A stretch of 64,000 nt of DNA from Streptomyces sp. SolWspMP-5a-2. Its GTDB lineage: Bacteria; Actinomycetota; Actinomycetes; Streptomycetales; Streptomycetaceae. The notes under the pieces are model-generated. The model saw only the letters and a list, made by a program, of their open reading frames with translations. It searched no databases and was not told where the DNA came from. Location of the stretch: contig NZ_FMCI01000157.1 of NCBI RefSeq assembly GCF_900091845.1, positions 1-64,000 on the forward strand. The letters run 5' to 3'. Both the position numbers and the translations under genes were made by a program. The stretch's first letter is position 1. Every line of letters starts with the position of its first letter. Shown one piece after another: positions 8,142 to 15,513 of the stretch.

Positions 8142-8345
8142 CAGGGAGGCGAGCGGGCGCGGGGCAGGGAGGCAGGGAGAAGTCCCTGACCCCCTCCCTG
8201 CCCTGCCTCCCTCGCCCTGACCTGCACGAATGATCATTCAGGGAGGCAGGGAGGACCCGCAGGCCACACCCCCGAAACCCCCTCCACACGCCCCCGGTAA
8301 GGGGGTGTCTCCGCCTCCCTGACCTACTACCGGAAGGGATTCCGC
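8142..8345 (+). repeat. CAGGGAG(G) repeat cluster, candidate clt (TraB recognition site)
   Basis: The gap after traB has at least five CAGGGAGR copies on the plus strand and several CCTCCCTG copies in reverse, arranged around CTGACCTGCA (8217-8226) and a short palindrome ATGATCAT. A similar cluster with CAGGGAGT follows the element 2 traB at the same place. In pSVH1 the clt site lies just downstream of traB and is made of eight-base repeats bound by TraB. The 3' end has CGGAAGGGATTCC just before the next gene. Confidence 0.65.
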
Positions 8346-8828
8346 ATGCACGCCAACGACGCCCCGCCGACCGCCCCGATGAGCGACACCGAGGCCGCCG
8401 CCGAAGCCTCGCGGCTCATCGCCGACGCCTACCGGCCCACCCCCCAACAGCTCACCGCCTACCGCGACACCACCCCCCTCCCGACCCGCGGCACCACCGA
8501 GCCCGTCGTCCAGCCGGGACGGCCGCCGATGAGCCAGGGCGCCACCGACGCGAGCGTCCTCATGCTCGCCGGGGGCGCCACCACCGCCATGGTCGGCGGC
8601 ACGGCGGCGGTCCTCCTCTACGTGTCGCAGTACGCCGACCCCGTCGTCTGCGGACTCGTTTTCGGCGCACCGACCGCCCTCGTGCTCGCGCTCGCCCGGC
8701 TCGCCACCCGCACCCGCCCGGCCCCGGACGTCCACCACCACTACGAAGGCAGCACCGTCCACCAGGACCAGCGCAACGTCACCACCCGCACCACCGGCGT
8801 GTGGGCCCGCACCAACAACCAGACCTGA
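8346..8828 (+). CDS. Small two-helix membrane protein downstream of clt
   Basis: A 160-residue protein. The first 65 residues are polar and proline-rich, then come two hydrophobic helices (about 70-90 and 95-115) and a polar C-terminal tail with several histidines. AAGGGATT precedes the ATG. Element 2 has a gene of similar size and layout but little sequence identity at the same place, so position and topology are conserved. It may be another Spd-like spread protein, but I do not recognise a named family. Confidence 0.6.
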   Translation: MHANDAPPTAPMSDTEAAAEASRLIADAYRPTPQQLTAYRDTTPLPTRGTTEPVVQPGRPPMSQGATDASVLMLAGGATTAMVGGTAAVLLYVSQYADPVVCGLVFGAPTALVLALARLATRTRPAPDVHHHYEGSTVHQDQRNVTTRTTGVWARTNNQT

Positions 8829-8842
8829 GAGGCAACTTCACG

Positions 8843-9283
8843 ATGTCCAGCGAATACACCGAGACGGTCGAGACGATCCGCTACGCCGCTGACGTGGTGT
8901 GCGTCCGGGCGGACGGGCGGGTCCTGCTCATCGAGCGAGGCTGGCCCCCGCACAAGGGCGCCCTTGCCCTCCCGGGCGGGCACGTCGACCCGGGCGAGAC
9001 CTCCCGCGAGGCCGCCGCCCGCGAACTCGCCGAGGAAACCGGCGTCTCCCTCGACCCCGCCGACCTCGTCATGGTCGGCGTGTACGACACCCCCGGGCGG
9101 GACCCGCGCGGCCGGTACGTCTCCGTCGCCTACCTCGCCACCGTCCCCAACGGCACCACCGCCCGTGCCGGGGACGACGCCACCGCCGTGCGCTGGCTCC
9201 CCCTCACCAACCCCGGCCACCTGGCCTTCGACCACGCCCACATCGTCGCCGCCGCCCGCACCCTGCACGACGCCCCGGTCTAG
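8843..9283 (+). CDS. Nudix hydrolase (Pif-like candidate)
   Basis: A 146-residue Nudix protein. The Nudix box is complete at 46-68 (GHVDPGETSREAAARELAEE, then TGV), with all metal-binding glutamates. Nudix enzymes hydrolyse nucleoside diphosphate-linked compounds; the substrate here is unknown. In pSAM2 the immunity factor Pif, which blocks repeated transfer into cells that already carry the element, contains a Nudix motif, so an immunity role is plausible. The ATG 15 bases after the upstream stop was chosen over an in-frame upstream start that overlaps the previous gene. Element 2 has no separate Nudix gene here but has a GntR-Nudix fusion. Confidence 0.85.
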   Translation: MSSEYTETVETIRYAADVVCVRADGRVLLIERGWPPHKGALALPGGHVDPGETSREAAARELAEETGVSLDPADLVMVGVYDTPGRDPRGRYVSVAYLATVPNGTTARAGDDATAVRWLPLTNPGHLAFDHAHIVAAARTLHDAPV

Positions 9284-9289
9284 CAACGC

Positions 9290-9331
9290 CAAGGGCGGCC
9301 CCCGTCTCGCCAAAGCCTGGGGCCGCCCTTG
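9290..9331 (+). terminator. Thirteen-bp terminator-like hairpin
   Basis: The perfect arms CAAGGGCGGCCCC and GGGGCCGCCCTTG enclose a 16-base loop between the Nudix gene and the DpdA-like gene. Element 2 has the same hairpin with a compensating G-to-A/C-to-T pair change at the same place, showing the structure is selected. It marks the left border of the DNA-modification slot. Confidence 0.75.
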
Positions 9332-9370
9332 TCCAACCCATCCTCAACAGACCTGTTGGAGGCATCCAGC

Positions 9371-10246
9371 ATGACCCAACCCACCCCCATCCGGCGAGCA
9401 CTTGTGCCCGCCGCCGCTCCCGCGCTGGGAGCTCCCGGCCGGATGCGGTTCTACCTGACCACCCACAAACGGCACTGGCTGCGCCTGACGGACGTGCCGC
9501 TGTTCCTGAAGTCCGAGCACTGGGACCGGGCCGTCAAGTGGGACGTGGCACAGGGCCCGTACGCGGTCGACTCCGGCGGCTTCATGGAACTCAAGGGCAA
9601 GGGCACCTGGACCCGCCCGCCCCGCCAGTACGTACAGGACCTGCGCCGCATCTGGGAACACGTCGGCCCCTACGACTGGGCCGCTCCCCAGGACTGGATG
9701 TGCGAGGACGCCATCATCAACGGCGGCACATTCGGCGGACAGCACTTCACCGGCACCCACCTCAGCGTGGAGGAACACCAGCGCCGCACCGTTCAGAACT
9801 TCCTCGAACTGCGCTCACTCGCCCCTGATCTGCGTATCGCGCCAGTCATCCAGGGCGACACCATCCCCGCCTACGAGCACTGCGTCGACTTGTACGAGCG
9901 GGCCGGTGTCGACCTGCAGGCCGAACCCGTCGTCGGGCTCGGGTCGGTGTGCCGGTTGCAGTCCACCCGCCAGGGCGCCGCCATCGTCACCGCCATGGCC
10001 ATCCACGGCTTCAAGCTGCACGGTTTCGGCTTCAAGACCCTCGGTCTCGAACGCGTCGGCCATCTGCTCGCCTCCGCAGACTCCGCCGCCTGGAGCTCCC
10101 ACGCCCGCCGCCGCCCGCCCCTGCCCGGCCACACCCACAAGAACTGCGCCAACTGCATCGACTACGCCCTGCACTGGCGCACCCGCGTCCTCGCAGCCTT
10201 GCCCACCTGGCATCAGCCCGCCATCGAAGGGAGCGAAGCCGCATGA
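9371..10246 (+). CDS. DpdA-like deazapurine DNA-modification transglycosylase
   Basis: A 291-residue protein of the TGT-like fold, best matched to the DpdA family that exchanges guanine for a 7-deazapurine in DNA. Visible features: DSGGF (67-71), PQDWMCED (106-113, a TGT-type active-site region), VIQG (159-162), GLGS (189-192), HGFGFKT (217-223), ADSAAW (236-241) and a CANC pair (259-262). There are no dpd partner genes or preQ0-synthesis genes in the window, so a precursor would have to come from the host. Element 2 has a cytosine methyltransferase in exactly this slot, which supports a role in DNA base modification. The stop overlaps the prim-pol start (ATGA). Confidence 0.75.
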   Translation: MTQPTPIRRALVPAAAPALGAPGRMRFYLTTHKRHWLRLTDVPLFLKSEHWDRAVKWDVAQGPYAVDSGGFMELKGKGTWTRPPRQYVQDLRRIWEHVGPYDWAAPQDWMCEDAIINGGTFGGQHFTGTHLSVEEHQRRTVQNFLELRSLAPDLRIAPVIQGDTIPAYEHCVDLYERAGVDLQAEPVVGLGSVCRLQSTRQGAAIVTAMAIHGFKLHGFGFKTLGLERVGHLLASADSAAWSSHARRRPPLPGHTHKNCANCIDYALHWRTRVLAALPTWHQPAIEGSEAA

Positions 10247-11082
10247 ACGACCACCTGACCACCGCCCTGCGACTCGCCGCCCACGGTGTCCCCGTCCTGC
10301 CCCTGCGCGCGGGGAAGCTGCCGTTCGGGAACTGCCCGGCCTGCGCGGACAACGCGTGCGGTGGACGTCCCGTCATGCGCACCCCCGGCCCGTGCGACTG
10401 CCCCCGGCCCTGCCACGGATGGGCCGCCGCCACCACCGACCCCCACACCCTGACCTCACCCGCATGGGCATCCGCATGGCGCACCGCCGCCGCCCTCGCC
10501 TACCACCCCGGGGGCGCCGGCATCACCGTCCTCGACCTCGACGACGAGGCAGCGATCACGTGGGCCCGCGCCGCCCTGCCCCCGACGCGCACCGTCGCGA
10601 CGACCCGCGGCGAGCACTGGATCTACCGGGGCGCCATGCCGTCCGCGAACGGAGTGCGGCCGGGCGTCGACGTCAAGTCCTGTATGGCGTACGCCCGTTG
10701 GCTCGGACCGGGTGAGGGCACCATGGCGCCTCTCCCGGCCGCTGTGCGCGCCCTGACGGTAAAGGAACCGGCGGCGGTCCGCAGGGCGCCACAGAGCCTC
10801 ACAGCGGCCCTCACGGGGCGCGGGGGCGACTGCCCGCACCGCACACCCGCCTACCTCGCCCGGGGCATCACCATGGCCGTGCAGCGCATCACCGACGCCA
10901 CCAGCGCCGTGCACGCGACCGTGTACCGCACGTTCCTCGCCGTGCTCTCCACGCACGGCCGGTGCGGGTGCCTCACCGACACCGACGTGCAGCGGCTGTT
11001 CAGCGCGGCGCAGACCCGGGGCGAGAGTCCCCGGCACTGCGCCGACGCGTGGACCAACGCCCGCAGCGCACTTGGGATGTGA
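10243..11082 (+). CDS. Bifunctional primase-polymerase (prim-pol) domain protein
   Basis: A 279-residue replication protein. The N-terminal prim-pol layout is visible: HGVPVLPLRAGKLP (strand and turn), a cysteine-rich insert (CPAC, C, CDCPRPC; about 26-50), then ITVLDLDD with the catalytic acidic pair, and TTRGEHWIYRG. The helical C-terminus probably corresponds to a PriCT-like region. Family knowledge: such AICE proteins prime and extend at the element's origin with a Rep ATPase. The ATG overlaps the DpdA stop, and the Rep gene follows three bases after the stop. The element 2 prim-pol is related but clearly divergent. Confidence 0.85.
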   Translation: MNDHLTTALRLAAHGVPVLPLRAGKLPFGNCPACADNACGGRPVMRTPGPCDCPRPCHGWAAATTDPHTLTSPAWASAWRTAAALAYHPGGAGITVLDLDDEAAITWARAALPPTRTVATTRGEHWIYRGAMPSANGVRPGVDVKSCMAYARWLGPGEGTMAPLPAAVRALTVKEPAAVRRAPQSLTAALTGRGGDCPHRTPAYLARGITMAVQRITDATSAVHATVYRTFLAVLSTHGRCGCLTDTDVQRLFSAAQTRGESPRHCADAWTNARSALGM

Positions 11083-11085
11083 ACC

Positions 11086-12561
11086 GTGTCCGACGACGAG
11101 AAGACACCGGGCCGCGAAGTCATCACCGACTACGCGCAGTCCCATTTCCGGTACTTCCGCACCGCTGACGGCACCGTCTACGCCCAGCGCAACGGCCACC
11201 CCGTGGCCCGCCCGATCCGCTCCCAGGGCACCACCGGCAGCCACCGGCAGGAACTCATGGTGGGCATGTTCCGCGACGGGGTCGGGGTGTTCAACGGCAC
11301 TGCCCTGAAGGAGGCACTCGACTTGATCGAAGCACTCGCCCTCTCCCAGGACGTTCAGGAGACCCACATCCGGGTAGCGCCCGGCGCGGACGGGGCCACG
11401 TGGCTCGACCTCGGCCGCGACGACGGCCGGTCCGTGCGCATCCACCCCACCGGCTGGGAGATCACCGTCCCCGACCCGCGTGAGGTGTGCTGGCGCCGCA
11501 CCCAGTTGACCGGGGAACTCCCGCTGCCGGCCAAGGACACCGAGGGCCAGGGCATCGAAACCCTGCTGCGCCTCACCAATTTCGCCACCCCCGACACCGA
11601 ATGCCTCGCCCTCGCGTGGCTGGTCGGCTGCCTGGAACCGGGCGTGCCCGTCCCCGCCCCGTTCCTCACCGGCCCCCAGGGCGCGGGCAAGTCCACCGCG
11701 GGCCGCATGCTGGTGCGCATCGTCGAAGGCATGACCGGCGACCTGCGCCGCGCACCCAAGGACGAAGAGTCCCTGATCACCGCCGTCGCGGCAGGCTGGA
11801 TCACCGCACTCGACAACCTCTCCCACCTCGCCCCGGACCTCTCCGACCTGATGTGCTGCATCGTCACCGGAGCCGAGTCCATCAAGCGCGCCCTGTTCAG
11901 CGACGGCGACGTCTACCGCTCCCGCTACCGCCGCCCCCTGCTCCTGACCGGGATCGACGTCGGAGTCATCCGCCCCGACCTCGCCGAACGCCTCCTCCCG
12001 CTCCGCCTGGAGCGTCCCCGGGTGCGGCGCACCGAAGCGGAACTGTGGGCGGACTTCGCCGCCGCGCTGCCCGTCATCCTCGGCTCGCTCCTCGACCTCA
12101 CCGTCAAGGTCCGCGCCGCCAGCGCCCCCACCCCCACCGACCTGCGCATGGCCGACTTCGCCCACCTGTGCGCGCAGTTCGACGCGGCCACCGGACTGGC
12201 CGCACTGCCCGCCTACCGGGCCAGCCTCGACGACCTCAACGACGACGTCATCGAGGGCGACCTGTTGGCACAGACCGTCCTGGAACACGCGGCCAGCCTG
12301 GAGACCGGAGCAGAGCAGCGCATGACGTCCTCCGAATGGCTCGACTGCCTCAGCCGCCGCCACAGCGGCGAGGACTGCCGGCCCCTGCCCAAGGGGTGGC
12401 CCACCACCGGCAAAGTCCTCTCCGACCGCCTCAAGCGGCTACAGCCCACCCTCGCCGCCCGGGGCCTCGTCGTCGACTGGGGACGCACCAGCAGCGCCCG
12501 CTACATCGCCATGACCCGCCCCACCCCTGTCCCCCTCCACGAACAGGGCGCCCTGCACTGA
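11086..12561 (+). CDS. P-loop ATPase replication protein (helicase-like Rep)
   Basis: A 491-residue protein with Walker A GPQGAGKST (196-204) followed by a helicase-like ATPase core; a Walker B-like strand (WITALDNLSHL) and a sensor segment with LLLTGIDVG are visible. The N-terminal 150 residues and the C-terminal 100 lack a recognised domain; the C-terminus contains a winged-helix-like stretch. Together with the prim-pol it should open and replicate the origin. It starts at GTG. Element 2 has a different ATPase (DUF3631) at this place, so the replication module has been exchanged. A strong hairpin and a GCGTCAC repeat region follow. Confidence 0.8.
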   Translation: MSDDEKTPGREVITDYAQSHFRYFRTADGTVYAQRNGHPVARPIRSQGTTGSHRQELMVGMFRDGVGVFNGTALKEALDLIEALALSQDVQETHIRVAPGADGATWLDLGRDDGRSVRIHPTGWEITVPDPREVCWRRTQLTGELPLPAKDTEGQGIETLLRLTNFATPDTECLALAWLVGCLEPGVPVPAPFLTGPQGAGKSTAGRMLVRIVEGMTGDLRRAPKDEESLITAVAAGWITALDNLSHLAPDLSDLMCCIVTGAESIKRALFSDGDVYRSRYRRPLLLTGIDVGVIRPDLAERLLPLRLERPRVRRTEAELWADFAAALPVILGSLLDLTVKVRAASAPTPTDLRMADFAHLCAQFDAATGLAALPAYRASLDDLNDDVIEGDLLAQTVLEHAASLETGAEQRMTSSEWLDCLSRRHSGEDCRPLPKGWPTTGKVLSDRLKRLQPTLAARGLVVDWGRTSSARYIAMTRPTPVPLHEQGALH

Positions 12562-12578
12562 CCGTGCCGCACACGACA

Positions 12579-12616
12579 AGCAAGAGGAGCACCCGGCCCC
12601 TGGTGCTCCTCTTGCT
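12579..12616 (+). terminator. Fifteen-bp perfect terminator hairpin after rep
   Basis: The arms AGCAAGAGGAGCACC and GGTGCTCCTCTTGCT enclose an eight-base loop, 17 bases after the rep stop codon. It closes the long transfer/replication operon before the origin-like region. Confidence 0.85.
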
Positions 12617-12724
12617 GTTCGGCGACAGCCGCGCCAAGGACGCGCCGCGCAGCGGCTCCTTCTTCAAACCCGCAGCGACCAACAACAGAACCACCCCCTC
12701 TCTTTGTCCTAAGAGAAAGGTTCT

Positions 12725-12930
12725 GCGTCACTGCGTCACCCGACACCCCCAAAACAAACCCTGACCTGCAACGACAGCCATGACACAACCACCCCAATCC
12801 TGCGTCACCCCACGTCACCCGCGTCATGCCCCAGTGACACACGCCCCCAGCAGTGACAGACACCCGGCATCCCCGAGTCACACAAACCCGCAGGCCACAG
12901 GCCTGCATGACGCCACTGACGCAATGACGC
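12725..12930 (+). repeat. GCGTCAC iteron-like region, candidate replication origin
   Basis: Copies of GCGTCA(C) and the reverse TGACGC recur through the gap between rep and xis (for example 12725, 12733, 12802, 12821, 12908, 12917, 12925), with CTGACCTGCA (12761-12770) in the middle. The DNA is less GC-rich than its surroundings. Iterons next to rep suggest the origin used after excision. No credible gene occupies 12617-12998, although one frame stays open. Confidence 0.6.
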
Positions 12931-12998
12931 AGAAGTCCCCACCTCGGACACACACGCGTACAGCCGCACCCCGATTGCCCAGGTATGGAGATCCCAGC

Positions 12999-13208
12999 AT
13001 GACCACGCCCACCCGGTGCCGCCGCACTCCGAAAGACGAGTTGATCCCCTTGCCGGAAGTTCTGGAAGAACTCGGCATCAGCCGCCCAACCTGGTACCGC
13101 TGGCGCGACCGTGGCCGTACCCCCGAGGCACGCCGCACACCGTCCGGGCGCATCTGCGTACGTCGTAGCGTCCTGGACGCCTTCAAGGACAAGTTGGAGG
13201 CCGCGTGA
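12999..13208 (+). CDS. xis: Excisionase (MerR-like helix-turn-helix)
   Basis: A 69-residue DNA-binding protein: an N-terminal helix, then LPEVLEELGISRPTWYRWRD (helix-turn-helix) and a wing ending in RICVRRSVLDAF, the compact MerR/Xis fold that bends att DNA during excision. I chose the ATG with GGAG upstream; earlier in-frame starts would translate the repeat region. Its stop overlaps the integrase GTG start (GTGA), so the two recombination proteins are coupled here, unlike in element 2. Confidence 0.88.
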   Translation: MTTPTRCRRTPKDELIPLPEVLEELGISRPTWYRWRDRGRTPEARRTPSGRICVRRSVLDAFKDKLEAA

Positions 13209-14569
13209 CCGAGTGGAGCTACACCATAAAGTTCTGGGCCATCCGAAAGCGCAGCTACCGGAAGCCGTACCAGTTGCGATGGATGGTGGGCACCCGCGAA
13301 CACGCGGAATCGTTCCTTACCCAGGGCTTGGCCGACAGCCGCCGGTCGGAACTCATGACGGCGGCCCGGAAAGGAGAGCCGTTCGATGTGGAGAGCGGCC
13401 TCCCGAAGTCCATGGTCGACCAAAGGCGTGACATCTCCTGGTACGAGCACGCGCGCGACTACATCGCGATGAAGTGGGACGACTCCCCCGGCAATACCCG
13501 GCGGACGCTGGCCGAAGCCATGGCGACCGTGACGCCGGCGTTCGTGAAGGACACCAAGGGCATGCCCGACGCCCGGACTGTACGGAGCGCTCTGTACGGG
13601 TGGGCGTTTAACAAGAACCGGTGGGAGGAAGAGCCGCCGACCGAGGTGGCGCAGGTGCTCGCCTGGTTCCAGCGGAAGTCGCTGCCGATGTCGGCCCTCA
13701 CAGACCGGCTGTTGGTGAAAGCCGCGCTCAGGGCTCTGTCCAAGCGGCTGGACGGTAGGACTGCGGCCCCGGGGACGATCAGTCGCAAGCGGGCGATCTT
13801 CTACAACTCTCTTGAGTTCGCGGTCGATGCCGAGTTGCTGACGGACAACCCGTTGGACCGCGTCAAGTGGAAGGCGCCCGAGCAGGTCACGGAGGAAGTG
13901 GACCCGGCAGGCGTCCCGAATCCGGCGCAAGCCGCCAAACTGCTGACCGCCGTGCGCGACCAGAGCAAGCGGGGGCGCCGACTCGCCGCGTTCTTCGGCT
14001 GCATCTACTACGCCGCCGCGCGGCCGGCGGAAGTGATCGGCCTACGGGTCACGGACTGCGACCTCCCCCGGCAGGGGTGGGGCGCGCTCCGGCTCCATGA
14101 AACTCGCCCCCGATCTGGCACCGCGTGGACAGACAGTGGTGAGGCGCACGAGAAACGGGGGTTGAAGCATCGCCCGCGGAAGGCGGTTCGGCCCGTGCCG
14201 ATCCCTCCGGAACTGGTCGCGCTGCTGCGGTGGCACCTCACCGCGTACGGCGCAGCGCCGGACGGGCGCGTCTTCCAAACGCTGCGGGGTGGACTCGTGC
14301 AGGACACCGGATACGGGGAGGTGTGGGCTGAAGCACGGTCGCGCGCACTGACGTCAGCTGAGCTTCAGTCCTCGCTGGCCAAGCGGCCTTATGACCTTCG
14401 TCATGCCGCAGTGTCGACGTGGCTCAGTTCGGGCGTGGAACCGCAGCTTGTGGCGGAGCGAGCAGGCCACAGTGTGGCGGTCCTGTTCCGCGTGTACGCC
14501 AAGTTCCTGAAGGACGGCGACGATGCCGCCAATGCCAAGATCTCCGCACGGCTGGATCGGAGCGTCTGA
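13205..14569 (+). CDS. int: Tyrosine site-specific integrase
   Basis: A 454-residue tyrosine recombinase. The N-terminal half carries a SAM-like DNA-binding domain. The catalytic domain shows R273 (ARPAEVIGLR), R399 in YDLRHAAVS (the usual preceding histidine is tyrosine here), H422 in AGHSV and the nucleophile Y431 in RVYAK. It is collinear with and highly similar to the integrase of element 2, consistent with both using the tRNA-Tyr attachment site. It is followed by a 22-bp hairpin and then the att copy, the usual int-att order. Confidence 0.93.
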   Translation: MTEWSYTIKFWAIRKRSYRKPYQLRWMVGTREHAESFLTQGLADSRRSELMTAARKGEPFDVESGLPKSMVDQRRDISWYEHARDYIAMKWDDSPGNTRRTLAEAMATVTPAFVKDTKGMPDARTVRSALYGWAFNKNRWEEEPPTEVAQVLAWFQRKSLPMSALTDRLLVKAALRALSKRLDGRTAAPGTISRKRAIFYNSLEFAVDAELLTDNPLDRVKWKAPEQVTEEVDPAGVPNPAQAAKLLTAVRDQSKRGRRLAAFFGCIYYAAARPAEVIGLRVTDCDLPRQGWGALRLHETRPRSGTAWTDSGEAHEKRGLKHRPRKAVRPVPIPPELVALLRWHLTAYGAAPDGRVFQTLRGGLVQDTGYGEVWAEARSRALTSAELQSSLAKRPYDLRHAAVSTWLSSGVEPQLVAERAGHSVAVLFRVYAKFLKDGDDAANAKISARLDRSV

Positions 14570-14668
14570 CGCAGAGGGAATCCCGTCCGCGCTCCGTCCG
14601 CAGAGTCCGAGACGGGGCGTTCGAACACGAGACAGGTTGAGACACCCTGCTCTTTGAGGCGAGATACG

Positions 14669-14715
14669 ACAAGAGGCCCGTGACCTGCTGTCTCAGCAGG
14701 TCACGGGCCTCTTGT
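14669..14715 (+). terminator. Twenty-two-bp perfect hairpin between int and att
   Basis: Two perfectly complementary 22-base arms (14669-14690 and 14694-14715) around a TCT loop, followed by TTTCCC. It lies five bases before the attachment-site repeat. A different hairpin of the same size sits in the same place in element 2. It probably stops integrase transcription before the tRNA. Confidence 0.88.
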
Positions 14716-14719
14716 TTCC

Positions 14720-14773
14720 CGTGTGGCGGCGCCAGGATTCGAACCTGGGAAGGCGAAGCCGGCAGATTTACAG
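14720..14773 (-). other. Attachment site between the two elements (tRNA-Tyr 3' fragment)
   Basis: This matches 32121-32174 at 52 of 54 positions: 35 identical bases (14720-14754), a two-base difference in the variable arm, then 17 identical bases through the anticodon loop. Beyond this the sequences diverge, so it is only the 3' part of a tRNA-Tyr, not a functional gene. It is both the right end of element 1 and the left end of element 2. Confidence 0.88.
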
Positions 14774-14873
14774 ACCGCGCGAGGAACCGGCCCCCGTCTG
14801 CACCTCTGCGCCTGCCTTCACCTCGCAGCCCCACGGGTGCCCCACAGGTGTCCGGAACACACCGGGAGCTGGC

Positions 14874-15047
14874 TCAGCTATCCGCGGCATCCCGAGTCTC
14901 GTCGCAGACCTCGACAGCACCTGTGAAGATGAACGTATGGAGCTGTCGCTCCTCAGGCCAAGGGCCAACGTGCCAATCAGCGCTCCCGACCCACCATTCA
15001 TCGCCTGTCGGGTACAGCGCGACGCGCGATCGCTCACGCTGTGGCAC
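14874..15047 (-). CDS. Small hypothetical ORF downstream of the EACC1-like gene
   Basis: A possible 57-residue protein starting at GTG 13 bases after the EACC1-like stop, with GAGGAG spanning the end of that gene as its ribosome site. Its middle (PTGDEWWVGSADWHVGPWPE) is tryptophan-rich and looks protein-like, unlike a shadow frame. It ends 100 bases from the attachment site, so it might be the remnant of a longer gene cut by recombination. No family recognised. The remaining sequence between the att fragment and this ORF shows nothing. Confidence 0.4.
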   Translation of the reverse strand: MPQRERSRVALYPTGDEWWVGSADWHVGPWPEERQLHTFIFTGAVEVCDETRDAADS

Positions 15048-15060
15048 GGCCGGTGCCGGC

Positions 15061-15513
15061 TTACTCCTCGTCTTCCCCGTTGCCGCTGCTGCGACTCTGT
15101 CGCCACCGTTCGGCATCTGCTTCGAACAACTCGCGCGCCTGCCGCAACAGGGCCTCCATGTCCGACGTGCTCTTGCCCTCAATCTCGACTGTGCGGTCTC
15201 CGAGCTCGACACGGATCCGGGCGCCCTGGTGGCGGTTGGCGACAGCCCCGATGGCAGTCCGCAACGTCATCCAGGCGCCGCTGTCACGCATCATCAGCGC
15301 AACGATGAGCAGCTGCCCGGATTCGATCCCGAACTCCGCTCCGTAGCTGGCATCTGCCCCTTGTGCTTCCAGCTCGGCCAGGAGTTCACGGGCAAGGCCG
15401 GGCGTCGCTCGAAGCTTGACCTGATCGAACATGGCAGCTGGATCGAGGCGGAGTCGGAGAACACCTGGGGCGAGGGGCGGGGGCTGGGGCATGAAGTCAT
15501 GGCCGTTTGTCAT
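15061..15513 (-). CDS. EACC1-like (effector-associated constant component) protein
   Basis: A 150-residue protein. The segment LLIVALMMRDSGAWMTLRT, followed by HQGARIRVELGDRTVEIEG and DMEALLRQARELFE, fits the pattern of EACC1-type proteins of actinobacteria: a helix, a strand pair and a final helix that normally reads VTALA, then VRIxV, then LDA. EACC1 genes are usually found beside variable effector genes in predicted biological-conflict systems. The match is by pattern only. The C-terminus is acidic and disordered. A small ORF follows with its ribosome site overlapping this gene's end. Confidence 0.5.
   Translation of the reverse strand: MTNGHDFMPQPPPLAPGVLRLRLDPAAMFDQVKLRATPGLARELLAELEAQGADASYGAEFGIESGQLLIVALMMRDSGAWMTLRTAIGAVANRHQGARIRVELGDRTVEIEGKSTSDMEALLRQARELFEADAERWRQSRSSGNGEDEE

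Larger units (their letters stand above)
1..14773 (+). mobile_element. AICE 1 (pSAM2-like integrative conjugative element), left end outside the window
   Basis: The segment holds a complete AICE core in order: repressor and operator, transfer genes with a TraB-type FtsK ATPase, prim-pol and P-loop replication genes, excisionase, tyrosine integrase, terminator hairpin and an attachment site copied from tRNA-Tyr. It is collinear with the second element downstream. No tRNA-Tyr-derived repeat is visible in the first 200 bases, so its left attachment site must lie beyond the window. The first 196 bases, before the first gene, hold nothing I recognise. Confidence 0.9.

Noticed and set aside
5931..8237. 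Long open frame on the minus strand opposite traB
   Set aside because: It is antisense to clearly coding traB, with arginine/glycine/histidine-rich translation typical of GC-rich shadow frames.
12780..12998. N-terminal extension of the element 1 excisionase
   Set aside because: The open frame translates the GCGTCAC repeat region into low-complexity Pro/His/Thr sequence; the ATG at 12999 has a ribosome site and matches Xis length.
14720..14773. Second tRNA-Tyr gene
   Set aside because: Only the 3' part is present; the 5' acceptor strand and D arm are missing, so no cloverleaf forms.
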